Origin: Candidatus Omnitrophota bacterium
GTDB lineage: Bacteria > Omnitrophota > Gorgyraeia > Tantalellales > Tantalellaceae
Reading direction: 5' to 3'
Assembly (NCBI GenBank): GCA_030617085.1
Contig: JAUWWB010000068.1
Coordinates: 1-6,105, forward strand
DNA length: 6,105 nucleotides
How positions within the stretch are numbered: the stretch's first letter is position 1; the number at the start of each line of letters is the position of its first letter. This document shows, piece by piece, positions 1-5,548 of this stretch. Position numbers and translations under genes: made by a program. The notes under the pieces were generated by a model that saw only the letters and a program-made list of their open reading frames with translations, was not told the origin of the DNA and made no database searches.

Positions 1-41
1 CGGAACTGCGCGCGGACCCCTCCGCCATACCCCTTGGGTAA
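1..41 (+). CDS. Possible C-terminal tail of an upstream gene (partial)
   Basis: Reading from base 3, the frame gives ELRADPSAIPLG and then a TAA stop at 39-41, 32 bp before the bioD start. The spacing and same-strand layout fit the last codons of another gene of the biotin operon, for example bioF or bioB, but twelve residues are too few to recognise a family. The bioD frame is also open to the left edge, so this assignment rests mainly on the well-placed stop. Inference, low confidence. Confidence 0.3.
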   Translation, partial: ELRADPSAIPLG

Positions 42-61
42 CGGGAGTAAGAGGAATATGT

Positions 62-65
62 GGAG
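62..65 (+). promoter_or_regulatory. Ribosome binding site for bioD
   Basis: GGAG lies 8 nt before the ATG at 74. The second in-frame ATG, at 89, has only a G-run 15 nt away, so this site favours 74 even though a start at 89 would give the more usual BioD N-terminus (MNNAIFITGTD). Confidence 0.5.
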
Positions 66-73
66 ATGGGGGG

Positions 74-808
74 ATGACTGGTTTTGCTATGAATAACGCG
101 ATTTTTATTACGGGGACCGATACCGGGGTTGGGAAGACGGTTGTTACCGGGCTTTTGGGGCGGGTTCTTGCGGAGAGAGGCGTTAAGGTGATCACCCAGA
201 AGTGGGTTCAGACCGGGTGTGCGGGGGTTTCCGTGGATCTTGCCGAACACGTGAGGATCACCGGGAAGGGGGAGGAATATTTTCAGAAGTACCGTTCCGA
301 TATGGCGCCGTACGTGCTGGAGTTTCCCGCCTCGCCTCATCTGGCGGCCCGGCTCGAGAAAAAGGTTATCGACGCCGGCAGGATCGAAAGGTCTTTCAGA
401 CGGCTTTCGGAGGATTTTGATTTTGTGCTTGTCGAGGGCAGCGGGGGGATCCTGGTCCCTTTGAGCGAAGAAGAGATGACGGCTGACCTTGTCGAAAGGC
501 TCCGCCTGCCCGTCCTGGTCGTGGCCGAAAACCGGCTGGGCGCTATTAACCAGACGCTGCTGACCGTGGAAGCCGTAAAAAGCAGAGGTCTGTGGATCGC
601 GGGCATTTTGTTTAACCGGCTCTCGGAAGACGGGGACGAAGTGATCCTTAAGGATAATCTCAGGATCGTGGCAAGATTGACGGGGGAGGAAGTTCTGGGG
701 GAGATCCGGTATAACGAAGACGCCGACGCGCTATACGAGGGGTTTCTGCCTCTCGGAGAAAGGATCCTTGAGAAGTTAGATGGGGGTTGTCCGGGTTTGT
801 CATCCTGA
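74..808 (+). CDS. bioD: ATP-dependent dethiobiotin synthetase BioD
   Basis: BioD is a cytoplasmic enzyme that closes the ureido ring of 7,8-diaminopelargonate with CO2 and ATP, giving dethiobiotin, the penultimate step of biotin synthesis. The 244-residue product shows the family P-loop GTDTGVGKT at 14-22, the substrate-lysine motif QKWVQTG at 42-48 (the common form is KPVxTG, so Trp replaces Pro), SPHLAA at 87-92, VLVEGSGG at 118-125 and ENRLGAINQTLLT at 152-164. Length is slightly above the usual 220-235. The extra length comes from a short N-terminal extension (start 74 chosen by its ribosome site; 89 is the alternative) and from the C-terminal end, GGCPGLSS. The last codons and the TGA stop lie in the left arm of an inverted-repeat element starting at 798, so the original C-terminus may have been altered. 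bioA follows on the same strand, supporting the biotin assignment. Confidence 0.95.
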   Translation: MTGFAMNNAIFITGTDTGVGKTVVTGLLGRVLAERGVKVITQKWVQTGCAGVSVDLAEHVRITGKGEEYFQKYRSDMAPYVLEFPASPHLAARLEKKVIDAGRIERSFRRLSEDFDFVLVEGSGGILVPLSEEEMTADLVERLRLPVLVVAENRLGAINQTLLTVEAVKSRGLWIAGILFNRLSEDGDEVILKDNLRIVARLTGEEVLGEIRYNEDADALYEGFLPLGERILEKLDGGCPGLSS

Positions 809-894
809 GCGAAGCGAAGGATCTCTCACGCGCTGCTTCGGCAGAGATCCTTCGGCCCCGACACTTATGCGCGATCATGGGCCTCAGGATGACA
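798..894. repeat. 97-bp element with terminal and internal inverted repeats
   Basis: The ends form a perfect 12-bp inverted repeat, TGTCATCCTGAG at 798-809 and CTCAGGATGACA at 883-894. Inside, GAAGGATCTCT (816-826) pairs with AGAGATCCTTC (843-853). At the centre, CTGC-TTCG-GCAG (833-844) is a C(UUCG)G tetraloop hairpin, which can form if two pairs of the inner stem open. There is no coding capacity. The bioD stop is inside the left arm, and without the element bioD and bioA would lie close together. Bases 798-827 recur, inverted and identical, at 5469-5498. It looks like a MITE- or REP-like interspersed repeat. As I recall, related CATCCTGAGCGAAGCGAAGG sequences occur in many bacterial genomes, where spurious translation gives HPERSEGS peptides. 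Mobility is inferred, not shown. Confidence 0.8.
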
Positions 895-919
895 TAAAGG
901 GGGGACGCATGACTAAAAA

Positions 920-926
920 GAGGGGA
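920..926 (+). promoter_or_regulatory. Ribosome binding site for bioA
   Basis: GAGGGGA ends 6 nt before the ATG at 933. A competing tract, AAAGGGGGG at 896-904, ends 4 nt before the in-frame ATG at 909. Either may be used; 933 fits the usual BioA N-terminus better. Confidence 0.45.
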
Positions 927-932
927 CTTGAT

Positions 933-2291
933 ATGAAAGATGAACTGATACGCAAGGATCTGAAATACGTCTGGCATCCTTATACGCAGATGAAAGATTG
1001 CGAGTCGCTGCCGCCGGTTCCGGTCGCGCGGGCGGAAGGGGTCAGGCTGTATGATTATGACGGGAATTTCTACTACGATACTGTCTCCAGCTGGTGGTGC
1101 AACGTGCACGGGCATAACCACCCCGCTATAAAATCGGCTATAAAGGAACAGCTGGATTCGCTTGAGCACGTCCTGTTCGCGGGGTTTACGCACAGGCCGG
1201 CCGTGGAGCTGGCGGAGAGGCTCGTCGCAATAACCCCGCCGGGTCTGGCAAAGGTGTTTTATTCGGACAACGGTTCCACCGCCGTGGAAGCTGCTATGAA
1301 GATGTCGTTCCAGTACTGGCAGAACACCGGGAAAGAGGGGAAGACCCGTTTCCTTTCGCTTGACATGGCGTATCACGGCGACACGGTGGGGACCATGAGC
1401 ATAAGCGGTGTGGGCCTCTTTAACGAAAGATACAGGCCTCTGTTCTTTGATTCGTTCAAAGCGCCGACGCCGTATTGTTACCGGTGCCCCTGCGGGCGGG
1501 AGAAGGGCAAATGCGCGCTGGAATGCCTGTCGCGGGCGGAGGAAATATTGAAAGAGAACGCGGATACGATCGCGGCCGTGGTGATAGAGCCGCTTCTCAT
1601 GGGCGCGGGCGGGATGATCGTTTATCCGGTCGAGTATTTGAAGGGCATTTGGGAACTATCCCGGAAATACGGCGTCCATTTGATAGCCGACGAGGTCGCC
1701 ACCGGCTTCGGGAGGACAGGGAAGATGTTCGCCTGCGAACACGCGGGGATAGAGCCGGATCTCATGTGCCTTTCTAAGGGGATAACCTCGGGATACTTGC
1801 CTATGGGGGCTACGCTTGCCACCGAAGAAATATTCAGGGCGTTCTATGACGATTACGACAAGCTGAAGACGTTCTATCACGGGCACACTTTTACCGCCAA
1901 TCCCATATCGTGCGCCGCCGCGCGGGCGAGCATCGATCTTTTTGAGGAGGAGAAGACATTGGAGAAGGTGCCGGAGATAAACGGCAAGCTTGTATCTTTT
2001 CTGGAAGAGATGGCGGAGCTTCCCATAGTCGGGGATATACGGAGCATCGGCGCCGTGGGGGCGATGGAGCTTGTCAAGGACAGGAAGACAAAAGAGCCTT
2101 TCGGCATGAAGGAGAGGGTGGGGGACGAGGTCTACAGGCGAGGCCTTGAGAAAAGTTTGCTTCTCCGGCCGCTCGGGAATGTTATTTATTTTTTTCTTCC
2201 GTTATGCATCAAGGGGGATGAGATGGATGATGTGTTCCGGAGAGCCGGCGAAGTCATCGGGTCGGTGGCGTATTTAGTTCGTAGTTCGTAG
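933..2291 (+). CDS. bioA: Adenosylmethionine-8-amino-7-oxononanoate aminotransferase BioA
   Basis: BioA is a PLP enzyme that moves an amino group, classically from S-adenosylmethionine, to 8-amino-7-oxononanoate to make 7,8-diaminopelargonate, the substrate of BioD. From the ATG at 933 the product is 452 residues (E. coli BioA is 429). Visible class-III aminotransferase features are WHPYTQM at 15-20, SSWWCNVHGHNHP from 52, GSTAVEAAMKM at 114-124, YHG at 147-149, IADEVATGFGRTG at 251-263 with PLP-binding Asp253, and LSKG with Schiff-base Lys282. A cysteine-rich stretch at 182-198 (C182, C185, C187, C194, C198) matches what I recall of the B. subtilis-type BioA subfamily. ATG 909 is an alternative start. 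The frame is open back to 780, but that extension translates the repeat and is not credible. The C-terminal LVRSS and the TAG stop come from a TAGTTCG array. The amino donor cannot be told from sequence. Confidence 0.96.
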   Translation: MKDELIRKDLKYVWHPYTQMKDCESLPPVPVARAEGVRLYDYDGNFYYDTVSSWWCNVHGHNHPAIKSAIKEQLDSLEHVLFAGFTHRPAVELAERLVAITPPGLAKVFYSDNGSTAVEAAMKMSFQYWQNTGKEGKTRFLSLDMAYHGDTVGTMSISGVGLFNERYRPLFFDSFKAPTPYCYRCPCGREKGKCALECLSRAEEILKENADTIAAVVIEPLLMGAGGMIVYPVEYLKGIWELSRKYGVHLIADEVATGFGRTGKMFACEHAGIEPDLMCLSKGITSGYLPMGATLATEEIFRAFYDDYDKLKTFYHGHTFTANPISCAAARASIDLFEEEKTLEKVPEINGKLVSFLEEMAELPIVGDIRSIGAVGAMELVKDRKTKEPFGMKERVGDEVYRRGLEKSLLLRPLGNVIYFFLPLCIKGDEMDDVFRRAGEVIGSVAYLVRSS

Positions 2292-2295
2292 TTCG
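2275..2295 (+). repeat. Three tandem TAGTTCG heptamers at the bioA stop
   Basis: Three identical 7-bp units begin at 2275, 2282 and 2289. Because 7 is 1 modulo 3, the three TAG triplets fall in all three forward frames, and the third is the bioA stop. The reverse complement (CGAACTA units) has no stop codon. A related array ends rmuC at 5419-5446. Confidence 0.85.
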
Positions 2296-2301
2296 GAGGA
2301 T

Positions 2302-2337
2302 GTAGGGGCAGGCCCCTGTGCCTGCCCTTTACCCTAC
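2302..2337. repeat. GC-rich hairpin repeat downstream of bioA
   Basis: GGGCAGG (2306-2312) pairs with CCTGCCC (2321-2327) around an 8-base loop. Flanking GTAG (2302-2305) pairs with CTAC (2334-2337) across a 6-base bulge. A TTTTTT run follows at 2347-2352, so this could act as a weak intrinsic terminator for the biotin operon, although the T-run is about 10 bases past the stem rather than adjacent. The sequence resembles an interspersed repeat I associate with many uncultivated-bacterium genomes; copy number cannot be judged here. Confidence 0.55.
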
Positions 2338-2387
2338 GGCGGCGAATTTTTTGTTTGTTCGAAGAGAATATTTATTTTAATTTCCGG

Positions 2388-2416
2388 TTCCCAATTCCAT
2401 TTTTTTCAAGTATATT
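2388..2416 (+). promoter_or_regulatory. Candidate sigma-70-type promoter for pduO-lpdA-rmuC
   Basis: TTCCCA at 2388-2393 (4 of 6 to TTGACA) and TATATT at 2411-2416 (5 of 6 to TATAAT) are 17 bp apart in the most AT-rich part of the window, between the bioA hairpin and the pduO ribosome site. Transcription would start near 2423. TATAGT at 2419-2424 is an alternative -10. No cobalamin-riboswitch B12 box is visible in the leader. Prediction from sequence only. Confidence 0.4.
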
Positions 2417-2438
2417 AGTATAGTACGGTTTCCGAATG

Positions 2439-2445
2439 AAGGGGG
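2439..2445 (+). promoter_or_regulatory. Ribosome binding site for pduO
   Basis: AAGGGGG ends 6 nt before the ATG at 2452, supporting that start. Confidence 0.6.
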
Positions 2446-2451
2446 CGATAT

Positions 2452-2985
2452 ATGGGTGTCAGATCCGGGAAGGGGGATGGGGGGTTTACGGACCTTTCGT
2501 TTGATAAGCGGGTGAGCAAGGACAGCGCTGAGATCTGCGCGATAGGCGACCTGGATGAGCTTAACGGTTATCTGGGGCTCCTGAGGTGCAAGGCGGACTC
2601 TCAGAAAGATAAGGCCATCCTCGAGAATATCCAGCGCGCCATTTTCAAAATATCCTCGGAGATAACGGTCGGCGCCGAGAAGAAGAAAAAGCTCGGCCTG
2701 CTTTTGAAAAAGGACGACGCCGACTGGATCAAAAAAACGGTCCACCAGCTTGAACAGGAAGTCAAGATAGAAAGGTGCTTCTATCTTCCCGGGGGCGGAG
2801 AGCTTTCAGCTTATTTTGATATTGCCAGGACGGTCGCCAGAAGGGCCGAGCGGAGCGTCGTGGGACTGTTCCGGGAAGAGAAGATAAAGAACGAAAATAT
2901 TCTGACCTACTTGAACTGCGTCTCCGACATCCTGTTCATCATGGCCGGGGAAAAAGCGCTGAAAGGTAAAACGGGTGGAAAATAA
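2452..2985 (+). CDS. pduO: PduO-type ATP:cob(I)alamin adenosyltransferase
   Basis: This cytoplasmic enzyme transfers the 5'-deoxyadenosyl group of ATP to cob(I)alamin, making adenosylcobalamin. The 177-residue length suits a single-domain trimeric member of the PduO/MMAB family. The N-terminal ATP-binding loop GKGDGGFT is at 6-13 (the family form is TGDxGxT; Lys replaces the first Thr), followed by KRVSKDS at 19-25 and DELNGYLGL at 35-43. LPGGGELSAYFDIART at 112-127 leads into the nucleotide-contacting ARRAER at 129-134, and YLNCVSDILF is at 153-162, all in family order. It is unlike the BtuR/CobA family. The stop overlaps the lpdA start by 11 bp, so the two are probably translated as a coupled pair. 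No cobalamin-synthesis or AdoCbl-dependent mutase gene is in view, so the user of the cofactor is unknown. Sometimes annotated cobO or mmaB. Confidence 0.93.
   Translation: MGVRSGKGDGGFTDLSFDKRVSKDSAEICAIGDLDELNGYLGLLRCKADSQKDKAILENIQRAIFKISSEITVGAEKKKKLGLLLKKDDADWIKKTVHQLEQEVKIERCFYLPGGGELSAYFDIARTVARRAERSVVGLFREEKIKNENILTYLNCVSDILFIMAGEKALKGKTGGK
2963..2966 (+). promoter_or_regulatory. Ribosome binding site for lpdA inside pduO
   Basis: AAGG ends 8 nt before the GTG at 2975, within the last codons of pduO. It supports a GTG start and translational coupling; no ATG occurs in this frame at the N-terminus ahead of the flavin-binding motif. Confidence 0.5.
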
Positions 2986-4381
2986 ATATGATTACCTGGT
3001 GATCGGGAGTGGGCCGGCGGGGTATGTTTCGGCTATAAGGGCGGCTCAGCTGGGGTTGAAAGTGGGCGTTGTCGAGAAGGACGCGGGGATGTTCGGCGGG
3101 GTTTGCCTCAACGAAGGGTGCATCCCGGCGAAATCACTCTACCACAGCGCCGGGGTCCTTGATGTTGTCAGAAAAAGCCCCGAACTGTGCGGGCTCGACG
3201 TCCGCTGCGGCGATGTTGACATGGCCAGGCTTGTTGAAAAAAGCAGGGCGGCCGCTGAAGAGCTCCGGAAAGGGCTTTCTTTTCTTTTCAGGAAAAACGG
3301 TATAGACCTTATTAACGGCACCGCCCGGTTCGTCGATAGAGAGACCGTCCGGATAACCGGAGAAGGATCGGGGCCGTTCAGCGTGAAAGCGGAAAAGTTC
3401 CTGATCGCGACGGGATCGACCCCGCGCCCCCTGCCGGGGGTGCCTTTTGACGGCAGGCATGTGATAACGAGCTCACACGCCATACGGCTCGAGAAGGCGC
3501 CGGATGAGATGCTGATAGTGGGAGGCGGGGCCATCGGCACGGAATTCGCCTCATTTTTTAACATCATCGGGACGAAAGTCACTCTGGTTGAAGTCGAAGA
3601 TTCCATCCTTCCGGGCGAGGACAGGGAGCTTGCCGGGCGCCTGCAGTCGGTGTTGAAGCGCAGGGGCATAACCGTCCTTACCTCGAGCCGGGTTAAAGAT
3701 GTGTCGAGCGGGCCTGACGGAGCGGAAGTGACGATCGAAGGCAGCCGCGGAGAAACGAGGGCGAAATTCGGCGCCGTCCTGGTCTCTATCGGGCGGACTC
3801 CCGCCACTTCCGGTATTGACCCGGAAAAGGCAGGCGTGAAGACGGACGATAGCGGATACATACCGGTTGACGCGAAGATGCGGACTAACGTGGAAAACAT
3901 CTACGCCGCCGGAGATGTGCTGCGGACGCCCATGCTGGCGCACGTGGCTTATGCCGAAGGGGAACTGGCCGCGGAGGCGGCTGCCGGAGGTGATACTGGG
4001 CCGATCGATTACGGGTGTGTCCCGAACGTCGTTTATACCGAAGTTCAGGTTGCAAGCGTGGGCATGACGGAAGAGGAAGCAAGGTCAAAAAACATTGATT
4101 TCGCCGCGGGGAAGCAGTTTTTCAGGGCCAACGGGCGGGCGGTGGTCAATTTGGAGACGGAAGGGTTCATAAAGGTCATCGCGGACAGGAACAGCCGGAC
4201 CCTGCTGGGGGCGCACATTATCGGTTACGAAGCGTCCGAATTGATACACGAGTTCGCCCTTGCGAAAAAAGCGGGCCTTTCCGTGGAAGACATCGCAAAG
4301 ACGATACACGCCCATCCCACATTTTCCGAAACGGCAGTGGATGCTTGTAAAGCGGTCTTTGGGAAAGCTATACACGGATAG
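2975..4381 (+). CDS. lpdA: Dihydrolipoamide dehydrogenase (E3)
   Basis: This FAD flavoprotein reoxidises the dihydrolipoyl groups of 2-oxoacid dehydrogenase complexes or of glycine-cleavage H protein, reducing NAD+. The 468 residues match the family. In order: FAD Rossmann motif GSGPAG at 11-16; redox-active disulfide Cys44/Cys49 in GGVCLNEGCIPAK (41-53); ATG motif at 145-147; NAD-binding GGGAIG at 183-188 with Glu206 ending the second strand, which favours NAD over NADP; the FAD-contacting YAAGDV at 310-315; and a dimerisation domain with catalytic His447 and Glu452 in HAHPTFSE. The disulfide spacing and C-terminal His-Glu pair favour Lpd over mercuric or glutathione reductases. The start is GTG, overlapping pduO by 11 bp. 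No E1, E2 or glycine-cleavage gene is in the window, so the partner complex is unknown. Confidence 0.95.
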   Translation: MENKYDYLVIGSGPAGYVSAIRAAQLGLKVGVVEKDAGMFGGVCLNEGCIPAKSLYHSAGVLDVVRKSPELCGLDVRCGDVDMARLVEKSRAAAEELRKGLSFLFRKNGIDLINGTARFVDRETVRITGEGSGPFSVKAEKFLIATGSTPRPLPGVPFDGRHVITSSHAIRLEKAPDEMLIVGGGAIGTEFASFFNIIGTKVTLVEVEDSILPGEDRELAGRLQSVLKRRGITVLTSSRVKDVSSGPDGAEVTIEGSRGETRAKFGAVLVSIGRTPATSGIDPEKAGVKTDDSGYIPVDAKMRTNVENIYAAGDVLRTPMLAHVAYAEGELAAEAAAGGDTGPIDYGCVPNVVYTEVQVASVGMTEEEARSKNIDFAAGKQFFRANGRAVVNLETEGFIKVIADRNSRTLLGAHIIGYEASELIHEFALAKKAGLSVEDIAKTIHAHPTFSETAVDACKAVFGKAIHG

Positions 4382-4402
4382 AAAGGTGGACTGAGTTTTC
4401 TT

Positions 4403-5428
4403 ATGGAAATCGGCGTAATTATATTATTGTTATTGCTTGTTCTTGTCATTCTTGTGGGCTTTCTGATATGGAGGACGCGCGGGGCGGACAGGAGTAAAGA
4501 TCGCATGGAATCGGTTCTTAACGAGAAGCTTATCGATTTTTACGACAGGATAACCCGCACCATGGACAACACCCGCCGTGAAGTGGAGCAGTCGAAGGAT
4601 GTCCTTTCGAACAGCGCCCTCAAGACCTTTGAGCACATAAAAAGCATGAACGATACCATGGGCAGCCTCGTCAGGCAGCAGGAGAAGGCTCAGCAGCTGG
4701 GGCAGTCCCTGGAGTATCTTCTCCAGGCGCCGAAGCTGAGGGGCAGCTACGGCGAGATCATTCTTGAGGAGATGCTGGAGCGTATCCTGCCCCGCGGGAT
4801 ATGGGAGCGGCAGTATTCCCTGGAAGGAAACGAGAGAGTGGACGCGGTGGTGAAATACAAGGACGTGGTCATCCCCATCGACGCGAAATTCCCGAAGGAG
4901 GACTACCAGAAATATTTGGAGATAAACGATCCGCGCGAGAAGAAGGCGCACTGGGCGAACTACGAAAAGGCGTTGAAGACGCAGATCAATTCGATAAGGG
5001 AAAAATATATCAAGCCCGACAAGGGGACGACAGAGTTCGCGCTGCTCTTTATCCCGTCAGAATCCATCTATTACGAGACCATAGCCGAGAAAAATTATCT
5101 GGGTGACCCGTGCCAGATCCACGAATATGCCACCAAACAGAAGGTGATACCCGTAAGTCCCAACACATTTTACGCGTTCCTCCAGGTAGTCATGATCGGC
5201 ATACGGAATATCGAGATCGTCCGGGACGCGAAGAAGCTCCAGGAATCGCTTTCAAGGCTCGAGAAGGATTACGGCCTTTTCTACAAGAAGTTCGAGTTGA
5301 TAGGAAAAGCTATCGATAAGGCATCCGAAGCCTACGGTATCGGCGACGGCCATGTGCAGCGGTTCAAGAGGAACCTCGACGCTACGCTGAAGATCGAGGA
5401 GAGGGTTCAGGAGGGTGAGAGTTCGTAG
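4403..5428 (+). CDS. rmuC: RmuC family protein (DNA recombination protein)
   Basis: RmuC proteins limit recombination at inverted repeats in E. coli and carry a restriction-endonuclease-like fold; their precise activity is poorly defined. The 341-residue product begins with one hydrophobic membrane anchor (about 4-23), then a charged, probably coiled-coil region (about 28-105). The RmuC domain follows: LRGSYGEIILEEMLE at 112-126, RVDAVVKYKD at 145-154 and PIDAKFP at 158-164, whose Glu118, Asp147, Asp160 and Lys162 resemble a nuclease-type acidic-Lys centre. FIPSESIYYE at 216-225 and PVSPNTFYAFL at 250-260 are also typical. It is shorter than E. coli RmuC (475), mainly through a shorter coiled coil. 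The gene starts 21 bp after lpdA, so it is probably co-transcribed; GGTGGA at 4385-4390 is a distant ribosome site. The C-terminal ESS and TAG stop lie in a TAGTTCG array. Confidence 0.92.
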   Translation: MEIGVIILLLLLVLVILVGFLIWRTRGADRSKDRMESVLNEKLIDFYDRITRTMDNTRREVEQSKDVLSNSALKTFEHIKSMNDTMGSLVRQQEKAQQLGQSLEYLLQAPKLRGSYGEIILEEMLERILPRGIWERQYSLEGNERVDAVVKYKDVVIPIDAKFPKEDYQKYLEINDPREKKAHWANYEKALKTQINSIREKYIKPDKGTTEFALLFIPSESIYYETIAEKNYLGDPCQIHEYATKQKVIPVSPNTFYAFLQVVMIGIRNIEIVRDAKKLQESLSRLEKDYGLFYKKFELIGKAIDKASEAYGIGDGHVQRFKRNLDATLKIEERVQEGESS

Positions 5429-5446
5429 TTCGTGGTTCGTAGTTCG
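5419..5446 (+). repeat. Four tandem TAGTTCG-like heptamers at the rmuC stop
   Basis: Units are GAGTTCG (5419), TAGTTCG (5426), TGGTTCG (5433) and TAGTTCG (5440), followed by a decaying unit, TAGTGAG. The TAG at 5426 is the rmuC stop. The third-unit TGG leaves one forward frame open, and a spurious reading frame runs through it. This is the same heptamer, in the same orientation to its gene, as the array ending bioA. Confidence 0.8.
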
Positions 5447-5468
5447 TAGTGAGTGGGGTTCGGAGTGG

Positions 5469-5498
5469 GAGAGATCCTTCGCTTCGCTCAGGATGACA
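5469..5498. repeat. Inverted 30-bp copy of the bioD-bioA element end
   Basis: The reverse complement of this segment equals bases 798-827 at all 30 positions, covering the 12-bp terminal repeat and the inner GAAGGATCTC arm. The other half of the element is missing, so this is a solo end or a truncated copy in opposite orientation about 4.6 kb away. Confidence 0.85.
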
Positions 5499-5542
5499 GA
5501 TAAAGGCAGGATGACAAATAAAGGCAGGATGACAGATAAAGG
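5489..5542 (+). repeat. 18-bp tandem repeat, three copies
   Basis: CAGGATGACAGATAAAGG occurs at 5489-5506, 5507-5524 (one A-for-G change) and 5525-5542. Each unit carries the end of the inverted-repeat element plus a GATAAAGG tail, so the array looks like expansion of the element boundary. There are no spacers, so it is not a CRISPR array. The last unit merges into the G-run used as the amrS ribosome site. Confidence 0.85.
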
Positions 5543-5547
5543 GGGGG
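5538..5547 (+). promoter_or_regulatory. Ribosome binding site for amrS
   Basis: AAAGGGGGGG immediately precedes the ATG at 5549. Its AAAGG belongs to the third 18-bp repeat unit, so the repeat provides part of the initiation region. The similar AAAGGGGGG at 896-904 sits before bioA. Confidence 0.5.
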
Positions 5548-5548
5548 C

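Noticed and set aside
780..932. N-terminal extension of bioA from the ATG at 780
   Set aside because: The extra 51 residues translate the inverted-repeat element (CHPERSEGS-type peptide), overlap bioD and match no BioA N-terminus; starts at 933 or 909 have ribosome sites.
660..1376. Minus-strand 238-residue reading frame opposite bioD and bioA
   Set aside because: It is a shadow of two well-recognised genes and crosses the repeat; no recognisable domain.
1476..1526. Cysteine cluster in BioA as a possible novel metal site
   Set aside because: A similar cysteine-rich stretch is, from memory, usual in the B. subtilis-type BioA subfamily, so it is not unusual here.
2292..2451. Cobalamin riboswitch upstream of pduO
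   Set aside because: No B12-box-like sequence is visible and the AT-rich leader after the candidate promoter is too short; repression by cobalamin cannot be supported.
3095..3133. Lpd disulfide motif variation (GGVCLNEGCIPAK instead of GGTCLNxGCIPSK)
   Set aside because: Both cysteines and the lysine are kept, and such substitutions are common among bacterial Lpd proteins.
3139..3900. Minus-strand 253-residue reading frame opposite lpdA
   Set aside because: It is a shadow of lpdA, Ser/Thr/Pro-rich as expected from antisense of a GC-rich gene.
5489..5542. Possible CRISPR-like array
   Set aside because: The 18-bp units are directly joined without spacers, and no cas gene is present.
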